DNA of 52,830 nt from Roseburia sp. (GTDB taxonomy: Bacteria > Bacillota_A > Clostridia > Lachnospirales > Lachnospiraceae). The notes under the pieces were generated by a model. It did not search any database, was not told the origin of the DNA, and saw only the letters and a list, made by a program, of their open reading frames with translations. The position numbers and the translations under genes were made by a program. Shown here one piece after another: positions 42,215 to 51,267 of this stretch (its first letter is position 1; each line of letters begins with the position of its first letter). Location: NCBI GenBank assembly GCA_019411365.1, contig DXQT01000018.1:1-52830 (forward strand), written 5' to 3'.

Positions 42215-42280
42215 AAAAAAGAACTGCTCTATTTTCAGAATTATAAAAAATCCAATTCTGAAAACAAACAGTTCTTTTTT
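42215..42280. terminator. Large bidirectional terminator: yoeB / gltD
   Basis: Outer stem AAAAAAGAACTG (42215-42226) with CAGTTCTTTTTT (42269-42280); inner stem about 42231-42242 with 42254-42264. T-runs on both strands serve convergent genes. Confidence 0.85.
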
Positions 42281-42362
42281 ATTTTTATAAAATTGTTATC
42301 CTATGTAATTTACATAATTTTCTTAAAAAGTAAAGCAATTATATACAAATACTAATTTAATC

Positions 42363-43856
42363 TTACTGCACCGACAAATAAGAATACCCCATCAGGCTCT
42401 CATCCACTTCCCTTGCAGCTTCGCGGCCTTCGCGGATCGCCCACACGACAAGCGACTGTCCTCTGTGCATATCACCTGCGGTGAAAACATTTTTCACATT
42501 GGTCGCATATGCGCCCTCTGCGGTTGCGACATTGGTTCTCGCATTCAGGTCTACCCCAAACGCATTCGCAATATAATTCTCAGCTCCTAAGAATCCGGCT
42601 GCGATCAGCACAAGGTCTGCATCCATTTTCTGTTCGGAACCCGGCACTTCTGCCATCATCATACGGCCTGTTTTCTCGTCTTTTTTGCTCTCTAATTTCA
42701 CCGTGACAAGTCCACAGAGATTTCCATTTTTATCTTTCAGAAATTCTTTTACCGTGGTCTGATAGATACGTGGGTCATGTCCGAATACTGCAATCGCCTC
42801 CTCCTGACCATAATCTGTCTTGCAGACTTTTGGCCACTCCGGCCACGGATTGTTCTCCGCTCTCGTATCCGGCGCTTTCGGCATCATCTCAAGCTGTGTC
42901 ACACTGGCTGCGCCGTGACGGATGGATGTGCCCACACAGTCATTTCCGGTGTCACCGCCACCGATGATAACCACTCTTTTTCCTTTTGCAGAAATGTACT
43001 GATTGTCTTTCAAGTCAGAATCCAAAAGGCTTTTTGTGGTAGCTTTCAAGAAATCCACTGCAAAATAAATACCTTTCGCATCTCTGCCCGGCGCCTTGAT
43101 ATCTCTTGGATTTTTGGCTCCACATGCCAGAACGACCCTGTCATATTCTTTTAACAATTTTGCAGCTTTGACATCTTTGCCGACATTCGTATTTGTGACA
43201 AATGTAATGCCTTCCTCCTTCATAATGGAAACCTTGCGGTCGATCACCCATTTTTCCAGTTTCATATTCGGGATTCCGTACATCAGAAGTCCGCCCACCC
43301 TGTCATCGCGCTCGTATACGGTTACCAAATGTCCACGCTTGTTCAGCTGGTCTGCCACTGCAAGTCCGGCAGGACCGGAACCGATGACTGCGACTTTCTT
43401 TCCTGTGCGGACTCTCAGTGGTTTTGCTTTCGCATAGCCCTGCTCATAAGCGTTCTCGATAATGCCATGTTCGTTTTCCTTACAGGTAACGGCATCCCCC
43501 CAGTGTCCGCAGGTACATGCTGCTTCGCATAGTGCAGGACATACCCTTGATGTGAACTCCGGGAAGTTGTTCGTCTTTTTCAGACGGTTGTATGCCTGCT
43601 CCCAGTTCCCTGTGTATACAAGATCGTTCCACTCCGGGACAAGGTTATGTAACGGGCATCCGCTCGTCATTCCCATGATATTCATTCCCGCCTGACAGAA
43701 GGGAACTCCGCAGTTCATGCAGCGCGCGCCCTGTATCTGCTGTTCTTCCTTTGACAGTGGTGTGTGGAATTCGTTAAAATTTCTGATACGCTCCAATGGT
43801 GCTTCACTCACCGATGTCTCTCTTTTATAATCCATAAATCCGGTTGGTTTTCCCAT
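42363..43856 (-). CDS. gltD: Glutamate synthase small subunit
   Basis: The 497-aa beta subunit of NADPH glutamate synthase, passing electrons from NAD(P)H through FAD and Fe-S clusters to GltB. The N-terminal Cys motifs CMNCGVPFC and CPALCEAACTC bind two 4Fe-4S clusters. The FAD site is VIGSGPAGLAVADQL and the NADPH site VIIGGGDTGNDC. The C-terminus GDMHRGQSLVVWAIREGREAAREVD is typical. GGAAAT lies before the ATG. It follows gltB by 40 bases in one operon. Confidence 0.96.
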   Translation of the reverse strand: MGKPTGFMDYKRETSVSEAPLERIRNFNEFHTPLSKEEQQIQGARCMNCGVPFCQAGMNIMGMTSGCPLHNLVPEWNDLVYTGNWEQAYNRLKKTNNFPEFTSRVCPALCEAACTCGHWGDAVTCKENEHGIIENAYEQGYAKAKPLRVRTGKKVAVIGSGPAGLAVADQLNKRGHLVTVYERDDRVGGLLMYGIPNMKLEKWVIDRKVSIMKEEGITFVTNTNVGKDVKAAKLLKEYDRVVLACGAKNPRDIKAPGRDAKGIYFAVDFLKATTKSLLDSDLKDNQYISAKGKRVVIIGGGDTGNDCVGTSIRHGAASVTQLEMMPKAPDTRAENNPWPEWPKVCKTDYGQEEAIAVFGHDPRIYQTTVKEFLKDKNGNLCGLVTVKLESKKDEKTGRMMMAEVPGSEQKMDADLVLIAAGFLGAENYIANAFGVDLNARTNVATAEGAYATNVKNVFTAGDMHRGQSLVVWAIREGREAAREVDESLMGYSYLSVQ

Positions 43857-43896
43857 GATATTTCCTCCATTTTCTTTTCGTATTCCCTACTGACGA

Positions 43897-46800
43897 TCAA
43901 CCTCTCGTATTCGCATAGAATGCTTCGATCTGTGCCTGTTCGGATGAGAGACCTTTCTCCTCCATCTGAACGATAGCCATCAGCATACGGTTGTAATCAT
44001 ACGGGATTACTTTCTTAAATTTCGGCAGATACTCACTGAAGTTATCCAGAATTTCCTTACCTTTTTCGGAATTGGTAAATGCCACATGCTCTTTGATCAT
44101 GTCTTTTAATTCCATAACATCGTATTTATTGGATACTTCCTCAGAAAATACCATCTCTTTGTTCATGCGGGTGTAAAGGTCGTTATCCTCATCCAACACA
44201 TAAGCGATACCGCCGCTCATACCAGCCGCAAAGTTTTTGCCGGTTTTACCTAAAACTACGACACGTCCGCCTGTCATATACTCACAGCCATGGTCTCCGA
44301 CACCTTCTACGACTGCGGAAGCGCCTGAGTTACGCACGCAGAAACGCTCGCCTGCCACACCGCTGATGAATGCCTTTCCGCTCGTTGCACCATAAAGGGC
44401 TACGTTACCAATGATGATATTCTCGTCTTTTTTGTATTTTACACCTGCCGGGGCATAAACCACTAATTTACCACCGGAAAGTCCCTTGCCAAAGTAGTCG
44501 TTGGAATCGCCTACAAGCTCTAAGGTCAGTCCTTTTGGAATGAACGCACCAAAACTCTGTCCGCCTGCACCGGTACATTTAACTACAAACGTATCTTCCT
44601 CTAAGCCGGTTCCATATTTTTTTGTTATCTCGGAACCAAAAATCGTACCGAAGGAACGATCTGTGTTCGTCACTTCCACATCAATGCTTCTGCGCTGTTT
44701 GTTTGCAAGTGCAGAGCCAAGCTGTTTTAAAAGCACCGTCTCGTCTTTTGATTTTTCCAGTTCAAAATCATATACATGTTTTGGATCAAAAGTTACTTTT
44801 TCCTTCGGTCCTGCATATGGGTTGTTTAAAATTCTGGAAAGATCGATCTCTTTCTCACGTCCGGTCAGATCTTCCCGGACTTTTAAGAGGTCGCTTCGTC
44901 CAACCATCTCATCCACGGTTCTGCAGCCAAGTTTTGCCATGTATTCACGGAGTTCCTCTGCGATAAACTTCATAAAGTTTTCCACATATTCCGGTTTTCC
45001 TGCAAAGCGTTTTCTTAATTCCGGATTCTGTGTTGCGATACCTGCCGGACAGGTATCTAAGTTACAGACACGCATCATGACGCATCCCATGGTTACAAGC
45101 GGAGCCGTTGCAAATCCGTATTCCTCTGCTCCGAGAAGCGCTGCGATCGCAACATCACGGCCGCTCATTAATTTTCCGTCTGTCTCAATCCTTACTTTAT
45201 TGCGGAGTCCGTTCATGATCAAAGTCTGGTGTGTCTCTGCAAGTCCAAGCTCCCAAGGAAGTCCTGCATTGTGGATGGAGCTTGCCGGAGCAGCACCTGT
45301 ACCGCCATCGTAACCGGAGATCAGCACAACCTGTGCGCCAGCTTTTGCAACACCTGCTGCAACGGTTCCGACACCTGCCTCTGAAACAAGTTTTACGGAA
45401 ATTCTTGCCGCTCTGTTAGAGTTTTTCAAGTCAAAGATCAGCTGCTCTAAATCTTCGATGGAGTAAATATCATGGTGTGGTGGCGGAGAAATTAAGGATA
45501 CCCCCGGTGTGGAAAGTCTTGTCTTTGCAATCCACGGATAAACTTTTTTGCCCGGAAGATGTCCACCTTCGCCCGGTTTTGCTCCCTGTGCCATCTTGAT
45601 CTGGATCTCTTCCGCACTGACTAAGTACTGGCTTGTGACACCAAATCGTCCGGATGCGACCTGCTTGATCTTGGAGCATCTGTCCACTGCGGTATTTTTA
45701 CTTGCGATACGCTCGTAATCCTCACCACCTTCACCGGTATTTGATTTGCCGTGAAGCCGGTTCATCGCAATGGCAAGCGTCTCATGTGCTTCCTGTGAGA
45801 TAGAACCATAGGACATCGCACCGGTCTTAAATCTTGTCACGATAGAATCAACGCTTTCCACTTCCTCGACCGGCACACCTTTTTTCGGATAATTGAAATC
45901 CATCAGTCCACGGATGCAGCCGTCTTTTTCCTCACTGTCCACAAGCTCTGTGTACTGTTTGAACAGGTTGTAATCTCCACGTTTCGTGGATTCCTGTAAC
46001 AGATGGATGGTTGCCGGATTGTAAAGGTGCTGGTCTGCACCACTTCTCATTTTGTGGCGTCCCCTGCTGTCTAAGGTGAGGTCAGTCTCTAAACCAAGAG
46101 GATCGTATGCTGCAGAATGTAATTCGTTCACATCATTTTCAATGTCTTTTAATGTTATACCACCGATGCGGCTCACGGTATTTGTGAAATACTTATCGAT
46201 CACGTTGGAGTCGATACCGATCGCCTCGAAGATTTTGGAACCTTCGTAAGACTGGATCGTAGAAATACCCATTTTGGAAGCGATCTTTACAATACCATTT
46301 AAGATCGCTGCATTGTAATCATCCACTGCCGCATAGTAATCTTTGTCTAACATATGCTCATCCACTAACTGTTTTACGGTATCCTGTGCCAGATATGGGT
46401 TGATCGCACAGGCACCATAACCTAACAGTGTTGCAAAATGATGTACCTCTCTCGGCTCGCCGGACTCTAAGATCATGGCGACTGCAGTTCTCTTTTTTGT
46501 CTTGACCAGATGCTGCTGCAGGGCGGACACTGCAAGCAATGATGGGATCGGCACATGATATTCGTCGACACCACGGTCAGACAGGATCAAAATGTTTGCG
46601 CCCTCCCTGTATGCCCGGTCTGCTTCCACGAACAGACGCTCAATGGCTTTCTCGAGGCTTGTGCTCTTATAATAAGTAGTCGGGATTACCTCTACCTTAA
46701 ATCCGTCCACTTTCATATTTTTAATTTTCATCAGGTCCGTGTTTGTCAGAATTGGATTGTTGACCTTTAACACCTGGCAGTTGATTGCTTTTTCTTCCAG

Positions 46801-48495
46801 AAGGTTGCCATCCTCTCCGATGTATACGGTTGTGGAAGTCACCACTTTTTCACGGATAGAGTCGATCGGTGGGTTTGTAACCTGTGCAAATAGCTGCTTG
46901 AAGTAGTTAAATAACGGCTGATGATCGGTTGCCAGTGCAGCAAGCGGTGTATCAATACCCATGGCGGACGTTCCCTCGCCGCCATTTTTTGCCATCGGTA
47001 AAATTGCATCCCTCAAAGATTCATAGGTATAACCAAATGCCTTCTGCATTCTCTGACGCTCTTCCTTGGTGTATTCCGGCACACGCTGGTTTGGAATTTT
47101 CAAATCTTTTAAATTTAACAGGTTGCGGTCGATCCATTCACCGTAAGGCTGTTTGCCTGCATAAGTCTCTTTTAACTCATCATCATCGATCACTCTTCCC
47201 TTTACGGTATCTACCAGAAGCATTTTTCCCGGACGAAGTCTCTCTTTTACCACGATCTTCGTCGGATCAATGTCAAGTACACCGACCTCAGAGGAAAGAA
47301 TGAGGTAATCGTCATCTGTAATGTAATAGCGGGAAGGACGGAGTCCGTTACGGTCAAGCACCGCTCCCATAATATCACCATCGGAGAAAAGAATGGATGC
47401 AGGTCCGTCCCACGGCTCCATCATCGTTGCGTAATACTGGTAAAAATCTTTTTTCTTCTGGGACATGAGGCTGTTATTCGCCCACGGCTCCGGAATTAAG
47501 ATCATGACAGCGAGCGGAAGATCCATGCCGCTCATGACAAGAAATTCCAGTGTATTGTCAAGCATTGCAGAGTCGGAACCTTCGGTGTTGACGACCGGAA
47601 GCACTTTCTGTAATTCGCCCTTTAAAAATTCGGACTCCATGGTCTCCTCACGGGCAAGCATCTTATCTGCATTTCCTTTGATAGTGTTGATCTCACCGTT
47701 ATGTACGATAAAACGGTTTGGATGTGCTCTCTCCCAGCTTGGGTTTGTGTTCGTAGAGAAACGGGAGTGTACGGTTGCGATCGCAGATTCATAATCTTTG
47801 TCCTGAAGATCTGCAAAGAACAAGCGGAGCTGCTCTACTAAGAACATTCCCTTGTATACAATCGTTCTGCTGGATAAAGAGACAACATAAGTATCATCAT
47901 TCGACTGTTCAAACACACGTCTTGCCACATACAGCTTGCGGTCGAACGGAAGTCCCTTTTCCACATTCTTCGGACGCTTTACAAACCCCTGCATAATGCA
48001 AGGCATACAGTCGATCGCTTTCTGTCCAAGCTTTGTCGGATCGATCGGTACTTCTCTCCATCCTAAAAATTCCATGCCCTCTTTCTGGACAATGACTTCG
48101 AACATTTTCTTTGCCTGATTGCGTTTCAACTCATCCTGCGGGAAGAAAAACATACCGATACCATAATCTCTCTCACCACCAAGTTCAATACCGAGCGGTT
48201 TTACGGCTTTCGTAAAAAATTTATGAGAAATCTGTAAAAGGATACCAACACCGTCACCGGTCTTTCCTTCTGCATCTTTTCCTGCTCTGTGCTTTAAGTT
48301 TTCAACAATTTTCAAAGCATTCTCCACGGTTTCATGTGTCTTGATACCTTTGATATTGACAACCGAACCGATACCGCAGTTGTCATGTTCAAATGCCGGA
48401 TCATACATTCCGTCTGTTTTTGTCTGGGAATCCTTTGGTGCAAATTTGTTCAGAGTGACCATTTTTGCAGATGTTTCTTTCTGTTGCTCTTTCAT
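43897..48495 (-). CDS. gltB: Glutamate synthase large subunit
   Basis: The 1532-aa alpha subunit, making two glutamates from glutamine and 2-oxoglutarate. A 39-residue propeptide is removed to expose Cys40 in HDNCGIGSVV, the class II amidotransferase nucleophile. The central and FMN domains follow (SISQEAHETLAIAMNR, QGAKPGEGGHLPGKKV, VLISGYDGGTGAAP). The 3Fe-4S cluster cysteines are in CVMMRVCNLDTCPAG. The C-terminal beta-helix GXGXG domain has FIPKGLTLELVGDSNDYFGKGLSGG. The ATG at 48495 has AAGGA upstream; the TTG two codons earlier is not needed. The leader carries a terminator-like hairpin. Confidence 0.97.
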   Translation of the reverse strand: MKEQQKETSAKMVTLNKFAPKDSQTKTDGMYDPAFEHDNCGIGSVVNIKGIKTHETVENALKIVENLKHRAGKDAEGKTGDGVGILLQISHKFFTKAVKPLGIELGGERDYGIGMFFFPQDELKRNQAKKMFEVIVQKEGMEFLGWREVPIDPTKLGQKAIDCMPCIMQGFVKRPKNVEKGLPFDRKLYVARRVFEQSNDDTYVVSLSSRTIVYKGMFLVEQLRLFFADLQDKDYESAIATVHSRFSTNTNPSWERAHPNRFIVHNGEINTIKGNADKMLAREETMESEFLKGELQKVLPVVNTEGSDSAMLDNTLEFLVMSGMDLPLAVMILIPEPWANNSLMSQKKKDFYQYYATMMEPWDGPASILFSDGDIMGAVLDRNGLRPSRYYITDDDYLILSSEVGVLDIDPTKIVVKERLRPGKMLLVDTVKGRVIDDDELKETYAGKQPYGEWIDRNLLNLKDLKIPNQRVPEYTKEERQRMQKAFGYTYESLRDAILPMAKNGGEGTSAMGIDTPLAALATDHQPLFNYFKQLFAQVTNPPIDSIREKVVTSTTVYIGEDGNLLEEKAINCQVLKVNNPILTNTDLMKIKNMKVDGFKVEVIPTTYYKSTSLEKAIERLFVEADRAYREGANILILSDRGVDEYHVPIPSLLAVSALQQHLVKTKKRTAVAMILESGEPREVHHFATLLGYGACAINPYLAQDTVKQLVDEHMLDKDYYAAVDDYNAAILNGIVKIASKMGISTIQSYEGSKIFEAIGIDSNVIDKYFTNTVSRIGGITLKDIENDVNELHSAAYDPLGLETDLTLDSRGRHKMRSGADQHLYNPATIHLLQESTKRGDYNLFKQYTELVDSEEKDGCIRGLMDFNYPKKGVPVEEVESVDSIVTRFKTGAMSYGSISQEAHETLAIAMNRLHGKSNTGEGGEDYERIASKNTAVDRCSKIKQVASGRFGVTSQYLVSAEEIQIKMAQGAKPGEGGHLPGKKVYPWIAKTRLSTPGVSLISPPPHHDIYSIEDLEQLIFDLKNSNRAARISVKLVSEAGVGTVAAGVAKAGAQVVLISGYDGGTGAAPASSIHNAGLPWELGLAETHQTLIMNGLRNKVRIETDGKLMSGRDVAIAALLGAEEYGFATAPLVTMGCVMMRVCNLDTCPAGIATQNPELRKRFAGKPEYVENFMKFIAEELREYMAKLGCRTVDEMVGRSDLLKVREDLTGREKEIDLSRILNNPYAGPKEKVTFDPKHVYDFELEKSKDETVLLKQLGSALANKQRRSIDVEVTNTDRSFGTIFGSEITKKYGTGLEEDTFVVKCTGAGGQSFGAFIPKGLTLELVGDSNDYFGKGLSGGKLVVYAPAGVKYKKDENIIIGNVALYGATSGKAFISGVAGERFCVRNSGASAVVEGVGDHGCEYMTGGRVVVLGKTGKNFAAGMSGGIAYVLDEDNDLYTRMNKEMVFSEEVSNKYDVMELKDMIKEHVAFTNSEKGKEILDNFSEYLPKFKKVIPYDYNRMLMAIVQMEEKGLSSEQAQIEAFYANTRG

Positions 48496-48549
48496 ACGCA
48501 AATTCCTTTCTTAATCCAGATTGAAATCGCCACTTTGCAGACAATTTCT

Positions 48550-48593
48550 AATTACGGAGCCTTTTGGGGTAACAGGAACATTGCAACGTAATT
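48550..48593 (-). promoter_or_regulatory. Inverted repeat in the gltB leader
   Basis: AATTACG (48550-48556) and CGTAATT (48587-48593) could close a stem around a 30-nt loop containing AGGAA-like and ACCCC/GGCTC segments. It lies between the terminator-like hairpin and the gltB start. Confidence 0.4.
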
Positions 48594-48599
48594 TCCTAT

Positions 48600-48654
48600 T
48601 ACATAAAAAGGCGCTTAAATAACCCAATGATCGATTGGGTATCTAAGCGCCTTT
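48600..48654 (-). terminator. Two-tier hairpin with T-run in the gltB leader (attenuator or upstream terminator)
   Basis: Outer stem AAAGGCGCTTA (48607-48617) with TAAGCGCCTTT (48644-48654); inner stem ACCCAAT (48622-48628) with ATTGGGT (48634-48640). On the minus strand five T follow at once. It is downstream of the best gltB promoter and about 105 bases before the start codon. Confidence 0.75.
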
Positions 48655-48687
48655 GCTTCATGAATTATTTTATTTTTCTTGTTTTCT

Positions 48688-48716
48688 AATATACAACTTT
48701 TTGATACTTCTGTCTA
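48688..48716 (-). promoter_or_regulatory. Probable sigma-A promoter of gltBD
   Basis: TAGACA (48716-48711) and TATATT (48693-48688) on the minus strand, 17-bp spacer. Transcription would start about 27 bases before the terminator-like hairpin. Confidence 0.5.
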
Positions 48717-49041
48717 TCTATTTTTTTGCAATATTGTCTGATAATTTGAATATTTATTATTTATAGCAGTATTGTTTATACTATTATAATTATATTCTTA
48801 CTGTAATATATGGATACAAACAATTCTTTCCTTGTTTTATAATAAAAAATTTTTGATTTTCAAGTGATAAAATATCACTTCAGGTGTTTTTCTGGAATTG
48901 TGTTTGAATTGTCGGAGTATAGAATATTACTATTTGTTACGGCAGATTTTAATATTCTGTTTTCTGTAATAAAAAGTTGTGATACATGGTAGATTATCTG
49001 ATCACTAACCAAGACAGGCATCAGTGAAATATCGGCTTTTA

Positions 49042-49608
49042 TTATGCCCGCACGTCAAACGGCTGATATCTCTGTTGTTTTTTCTGCAATTCCTCGTCGG
49101 ACAATTTCTGCTGTAACTCTGCTTCTGAAAGCTGTCCGGTAGTTTCCAGATTTCCTTCCTGCGCATCGATTGATTCCGACATATCATCCATAATTTCGGA
49201 TAAAACACCCTTATCATCGGTTTTGCCGTCTGTTCCTGCTGCCTCGCCTTGAGCCTCCTTTTTCTGCTCTTCCTCGGTCTTTGGCTTATATTTCTCAGCC
49301 GCTTTCGCCATCTGCTCTCCGCGCTCTTCTGCCTCATCTAAGATGTGGAACATCTGTGAGCTGTTGTACTCCTGTTTTGCTGCCGCGATCTCATCCTCGT
49401 AAGTATGAAACTTCTCCAGCTTTTTTGCAATTTCTTCGATTGTATCCGCTTTCTGATTTTTGAGATTCTGCTTCTGTGTCTCAAAAAAAGCAATTTTTCC
49501 GTCCCGCTCTTCCTGTCTCTGTATTTTTTCCCGCGTGCTTTTTAACATGTTTGCATTTGACTGCCAGGGTGCGGACGTGTTTTTGGAAAAGTTGATCGTA
49601 ACACTCAT
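49042..49608 (-). CDS. Unknown coiled-coil protein in the FliD-like operon
   Basis: A 188-aa soluble protein, not recognised. The N-terminus is MSVTINFSKNTSAPWQSNANML. Residues about 25-105 are a long, Lys/Glu/Gln-rich coiled coil. A low-complexity acidic stretch (about 110-140) follows, then a helical tail ending QQRYQPFDVRA. There is no signal peptide. GGAGA precedes the ATG. It is 48 bases after the FliD-like gene and lies in the same transcript behind a sigma-D-like promoter, so it may be a chaperone or accessory factor for that protein. This role is inferred from position only. Confidence 0.72.
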   Translation of the reverse strand: MSVTINFSKNTSAPWQSNANMLKSTREKIQRQEERDGKIAFFETQKQNLKNQKADTIEEIAKKLEKFHTYEDEIAAAKQEYNSSQMFHILDEAEERGEQMAKAAEKYKPKTEEEQKKEAQGEAAGTDGKTDDKGVLSEIMDDMSESIDAQEGNLETTGQLSEAELQQKLSDEELQKKQQRYQPFDVRA

Positions 49609-49656
49609 AATAGTTCTCCTGTCTTATCTCCTCTGCAAATTTGTCAATTTTCTTTT

Positions 49657-50325
49657 TTATCCCCAGAAATCGTATTTACTCGTCTCAAGTGCACTCAGCA
49701 ATGAAGAGCCGTTCGATGTATACTGGCTCGATGTGCTCACAACATTGGACGCTGCGTTCTGGCTGATTCTTCCGCTCACAAAACTGATCTTGGAAGCAAG
49801 CCCGGTATCTCCATCCAACACTTTCTTTAACGTGTCTGCATCTGCACTCTGTAACACTTTCTCGTCAATGGAAAGACTGCCGTCTTTTGCCTGTGTGATA
49901 CCAATGCTCTTCAATGCCTCTTTGTCCCCGGCAGGAATATCCTTTAACTGCTGTCTGTAAAACTCATTTAAAGTATCCCCGGTTTCCCTGAGCTGTTTTA
50001 ACGTTGCGTTGTAGCTCTCGACCATTTTTTTTGCCGAGGAAACAATATCCTTTGTACTGACGCTTTCCTTTGCCCTGTCATAAATGGAGTTCTTATCTGT
50101 TGCCACAAGACTAGAAGCATATCCGTTCAGGTTCCCCGAAATATCTTCCAGCTTCGAATAATTCTTTTTCTTTGCGATCGCCGTTGCATCCGCACTGGCA
50201 TTCACTCCGTTCAGCAGACCGGAAAAAGATGACTTTTTGTTCAGGATATCTAACAGTGTTGTCTGCTGAAATGGAATTCCGCTTTTTGCGGCTGAGTGTG
50301 CAAGCATTTGTGTTGTAATTCGCAT
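49657..50325 (-). CDS. Short FliD C-terminal-like flagellar protein
   Basis: A 222-aa protein. The N-terminus MRITTQMLAHSAAKSGIPFQQTTLLDILN resembles the start of flagellar hook/filament proteins, which are exported without a cleaved signal. The second half (about 85-215) reads like the FliD C-terminal region: helical, with IPAGDKEALKSIGITQAKDGSLSIDEKVL and LASKISFVSGRISQNAASNVVSTSSQY. A full FliD is about 450-500 aa or more, so this is far shorter and lacks the D2/D3 head. GGAGG precedes the ATG at 50325; 13 upstream codons are discarded. It is driven by a sigma-D-like promoter with LytTR-type repeats. Cap-like, hook-associated or regulatory roles are possible. Confidence 0.7.
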   Translation of the reverse strand: MRITTQMLAHSAAKSGIPFQQTTLLDILNKKSSFSGLLNGVNASADATAIAKKKNYSKLEDISGNLNGYASSLVATDKNSIYDRAKESVSTKDIVSSAKKMVESYNATLKQLRETGDTLNEFYRQQLKDIPAGDKEALKSIGITQAKDGSLSIDEKVLQSADADTLKKVLDGDTGLASKISFVSGRISQNAASNVVSTSSQYTSNGSSLLSALETSKYDFWG

Positions 50326-50394
50326 ATTATTGCCTCCCTGTATGTCTTGCCAAAACTGCACCATAACGATGCATTTTGCCTTTCTTTACTCCGT

Positions 50395-50421
50395 ATATCG
50401 GTCGGGCATTTTCTGATTTTA
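50395..50421 (-). promoter_or_regulatory. Sigma-D-like promoter of the FliD-like operon
   Basis: On the minus strand TAAA (50421-50418), 15 bases, ACCGATAT (50402-50395). Against the SigD consensus TAAA-N15-GCCGATAT only one base differs. Confidence 0.75.
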
Positions 50422-50425
50422 GCGA

Positions 50426-50457
50426 ATTGTAACGAACAGGCTCTTTTATGTAATGAA
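50426..50457. promoter_or_regulatory. 21-bp-spaced direct repeats, LytTR-type site B
   Basis: ATTGTAACGAA (50426-50436) and TATGTAATGAA (50447-50457) start exactly 21 bp apart. The nearer repeat ends four bases before the sigma-D-like -35 of the FliD-like operon. The same two words occur at 51301-51332. Confidence 0.65.
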
Positions 50458-50516
50458 AAATCAGCAGATCTATGTTCCGCTGATTTTTGCTTTTTTCCGC
50501 TATTTTGCAGTCCTTT

Positions 50517-51236
50517 TCATCCTGCGCTTCTCAGATATTTCATATAAGCCGTGACAAAATCGTTATACTTTTGTTTTGCCAGATAAACTTTGTCACCATT
50601 TTTCATCTGTATCGTGGTCGCATCATACTTGTACACTTCCCGCAGATTTACCAGAAATCCCCGGTGCGAACGGAAAAAACCCTCTCCCAGCCGCTTCTCC
50701 AACACTTCCATTTTCTCATAAAAAGTATAACTGCTCTCCGGCATATTTTTCGTGTGCAGCACAATCTTGCGCGCCTCGTTCTCCGCATACAAAATATTTT
50801 TTGCCAGAACTTCCATATAACTGCCATCTGCTTTTATCAACAGGGACATTTCCTCTTTTTCCCGCTCAAGCTGCCACATGGCGCGCTGCATCACTTCCGC
50901 AAACTTGTGCTCGTCCACCGGCTTTAACAGATAGTGAAACGCCCCGACATCATAACCTTCAAACACATATTCTTTGAACGCTGTCACAAAAATGATCATC
51001 GCATTGGATGTCTCCCGGATTTTCCGGGCTGTCTCCATGCCGTTTAACGTCTGATTTCCATCTTCTCCACGCAGGGAAACATCCAGCAGGATCACATCAA
51101 AGGATGTCTGATCTCGTAACAGTGCCTCTCCGCTGCCAAACAGGCGAACCTGTGAATCCGGGATACATTTTTCGGTCAGACTTTTTAAATACTCTCTTAT
51201 AGGCTGTTCATCATCACATATCGCAATTTTCGGCAT
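50517..51236 (-). CDS. LytTR-family response regulator (orphan)
   Basis: A 239-aa AgrA/LytR-type regulator. The receiver domain (1-120) has the acidic pair Asp8-Asp9, the phosphorylated Asp52 in LLDVSLRG, Thr85 and Lys105 in LLKPVD. The LytTR DNA-binding domain (about 135-237) has EVLAKNILYAENEARKIVLHT and FFRSHRGFLVNLREV. No sensor kinase gene is adjacent, so its input is unknown. The start at ATG 51236 follows GGAG by eight bases; a GTG three codons earlier overlaps that site. Upstream are a sigma-D-like promoter and 21-bp-spaced repeats, suggesting autoregulation. Confidence 0.93.
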   Translation of the reverse strand: MPKIAICDDEQPIREYLKSLTEKCIPDSQVRLFGSGEALLRDQTSFDVILLDVSLRGEDGNQTLNGMETARKIRETSNAMIIFVTAFKEYVFEGYDVGAFHYLLKPVDEHKFAEVMQRAMWQLEREKEEMSLLIKADGSYMEVLAKNILYAENEARKIVLHTKNMPESSYTFYEKMEVLEKRLGEGFFRSHRGFLVNLREVYKYDATTIQMKNGDKVYLAKQKYNDFVTAYMKYLRSAG

Positions 51237-51267
51237 TTTCTTCACTCCATACTCTGTACTTTATCTT

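Larger units (their letters stand above)
48496..49041. other. Long non-coding gap upstream of gltB
   Basis: 545 bases, very AT-rich. On the minus strand it holds, in order from the 49042 gene: about 160 bases with nothing recognised; a small AAGTGATA/TATCACTT hairpin (48862-48880) without a T-run; further AT-rich sequence; the gltB promoter (48688-48716); the terminator-like hairpin (48600-48654); and a second inverted repeat (48550-48593) before the gltB ribosome site. No believable protein gene is present. Confidence 0.6.

Noticed and set aside
44501..45313. 270-codon ORF antisense to gltB
   Set aside because: It lies wholly inside gltB on the other strand; its composition (Ser/Pro/Thr rich) is what a shadow of a conserved gene gives, and it has no ribosome site or neighbour.
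48541..48716. T-box or known amino-acid riboswitch upstream of gltB
   Set aside because: No T-box GGTGG motif, and no glnA or downstream-peptide glutamine motif was seen; only generic hairpins.
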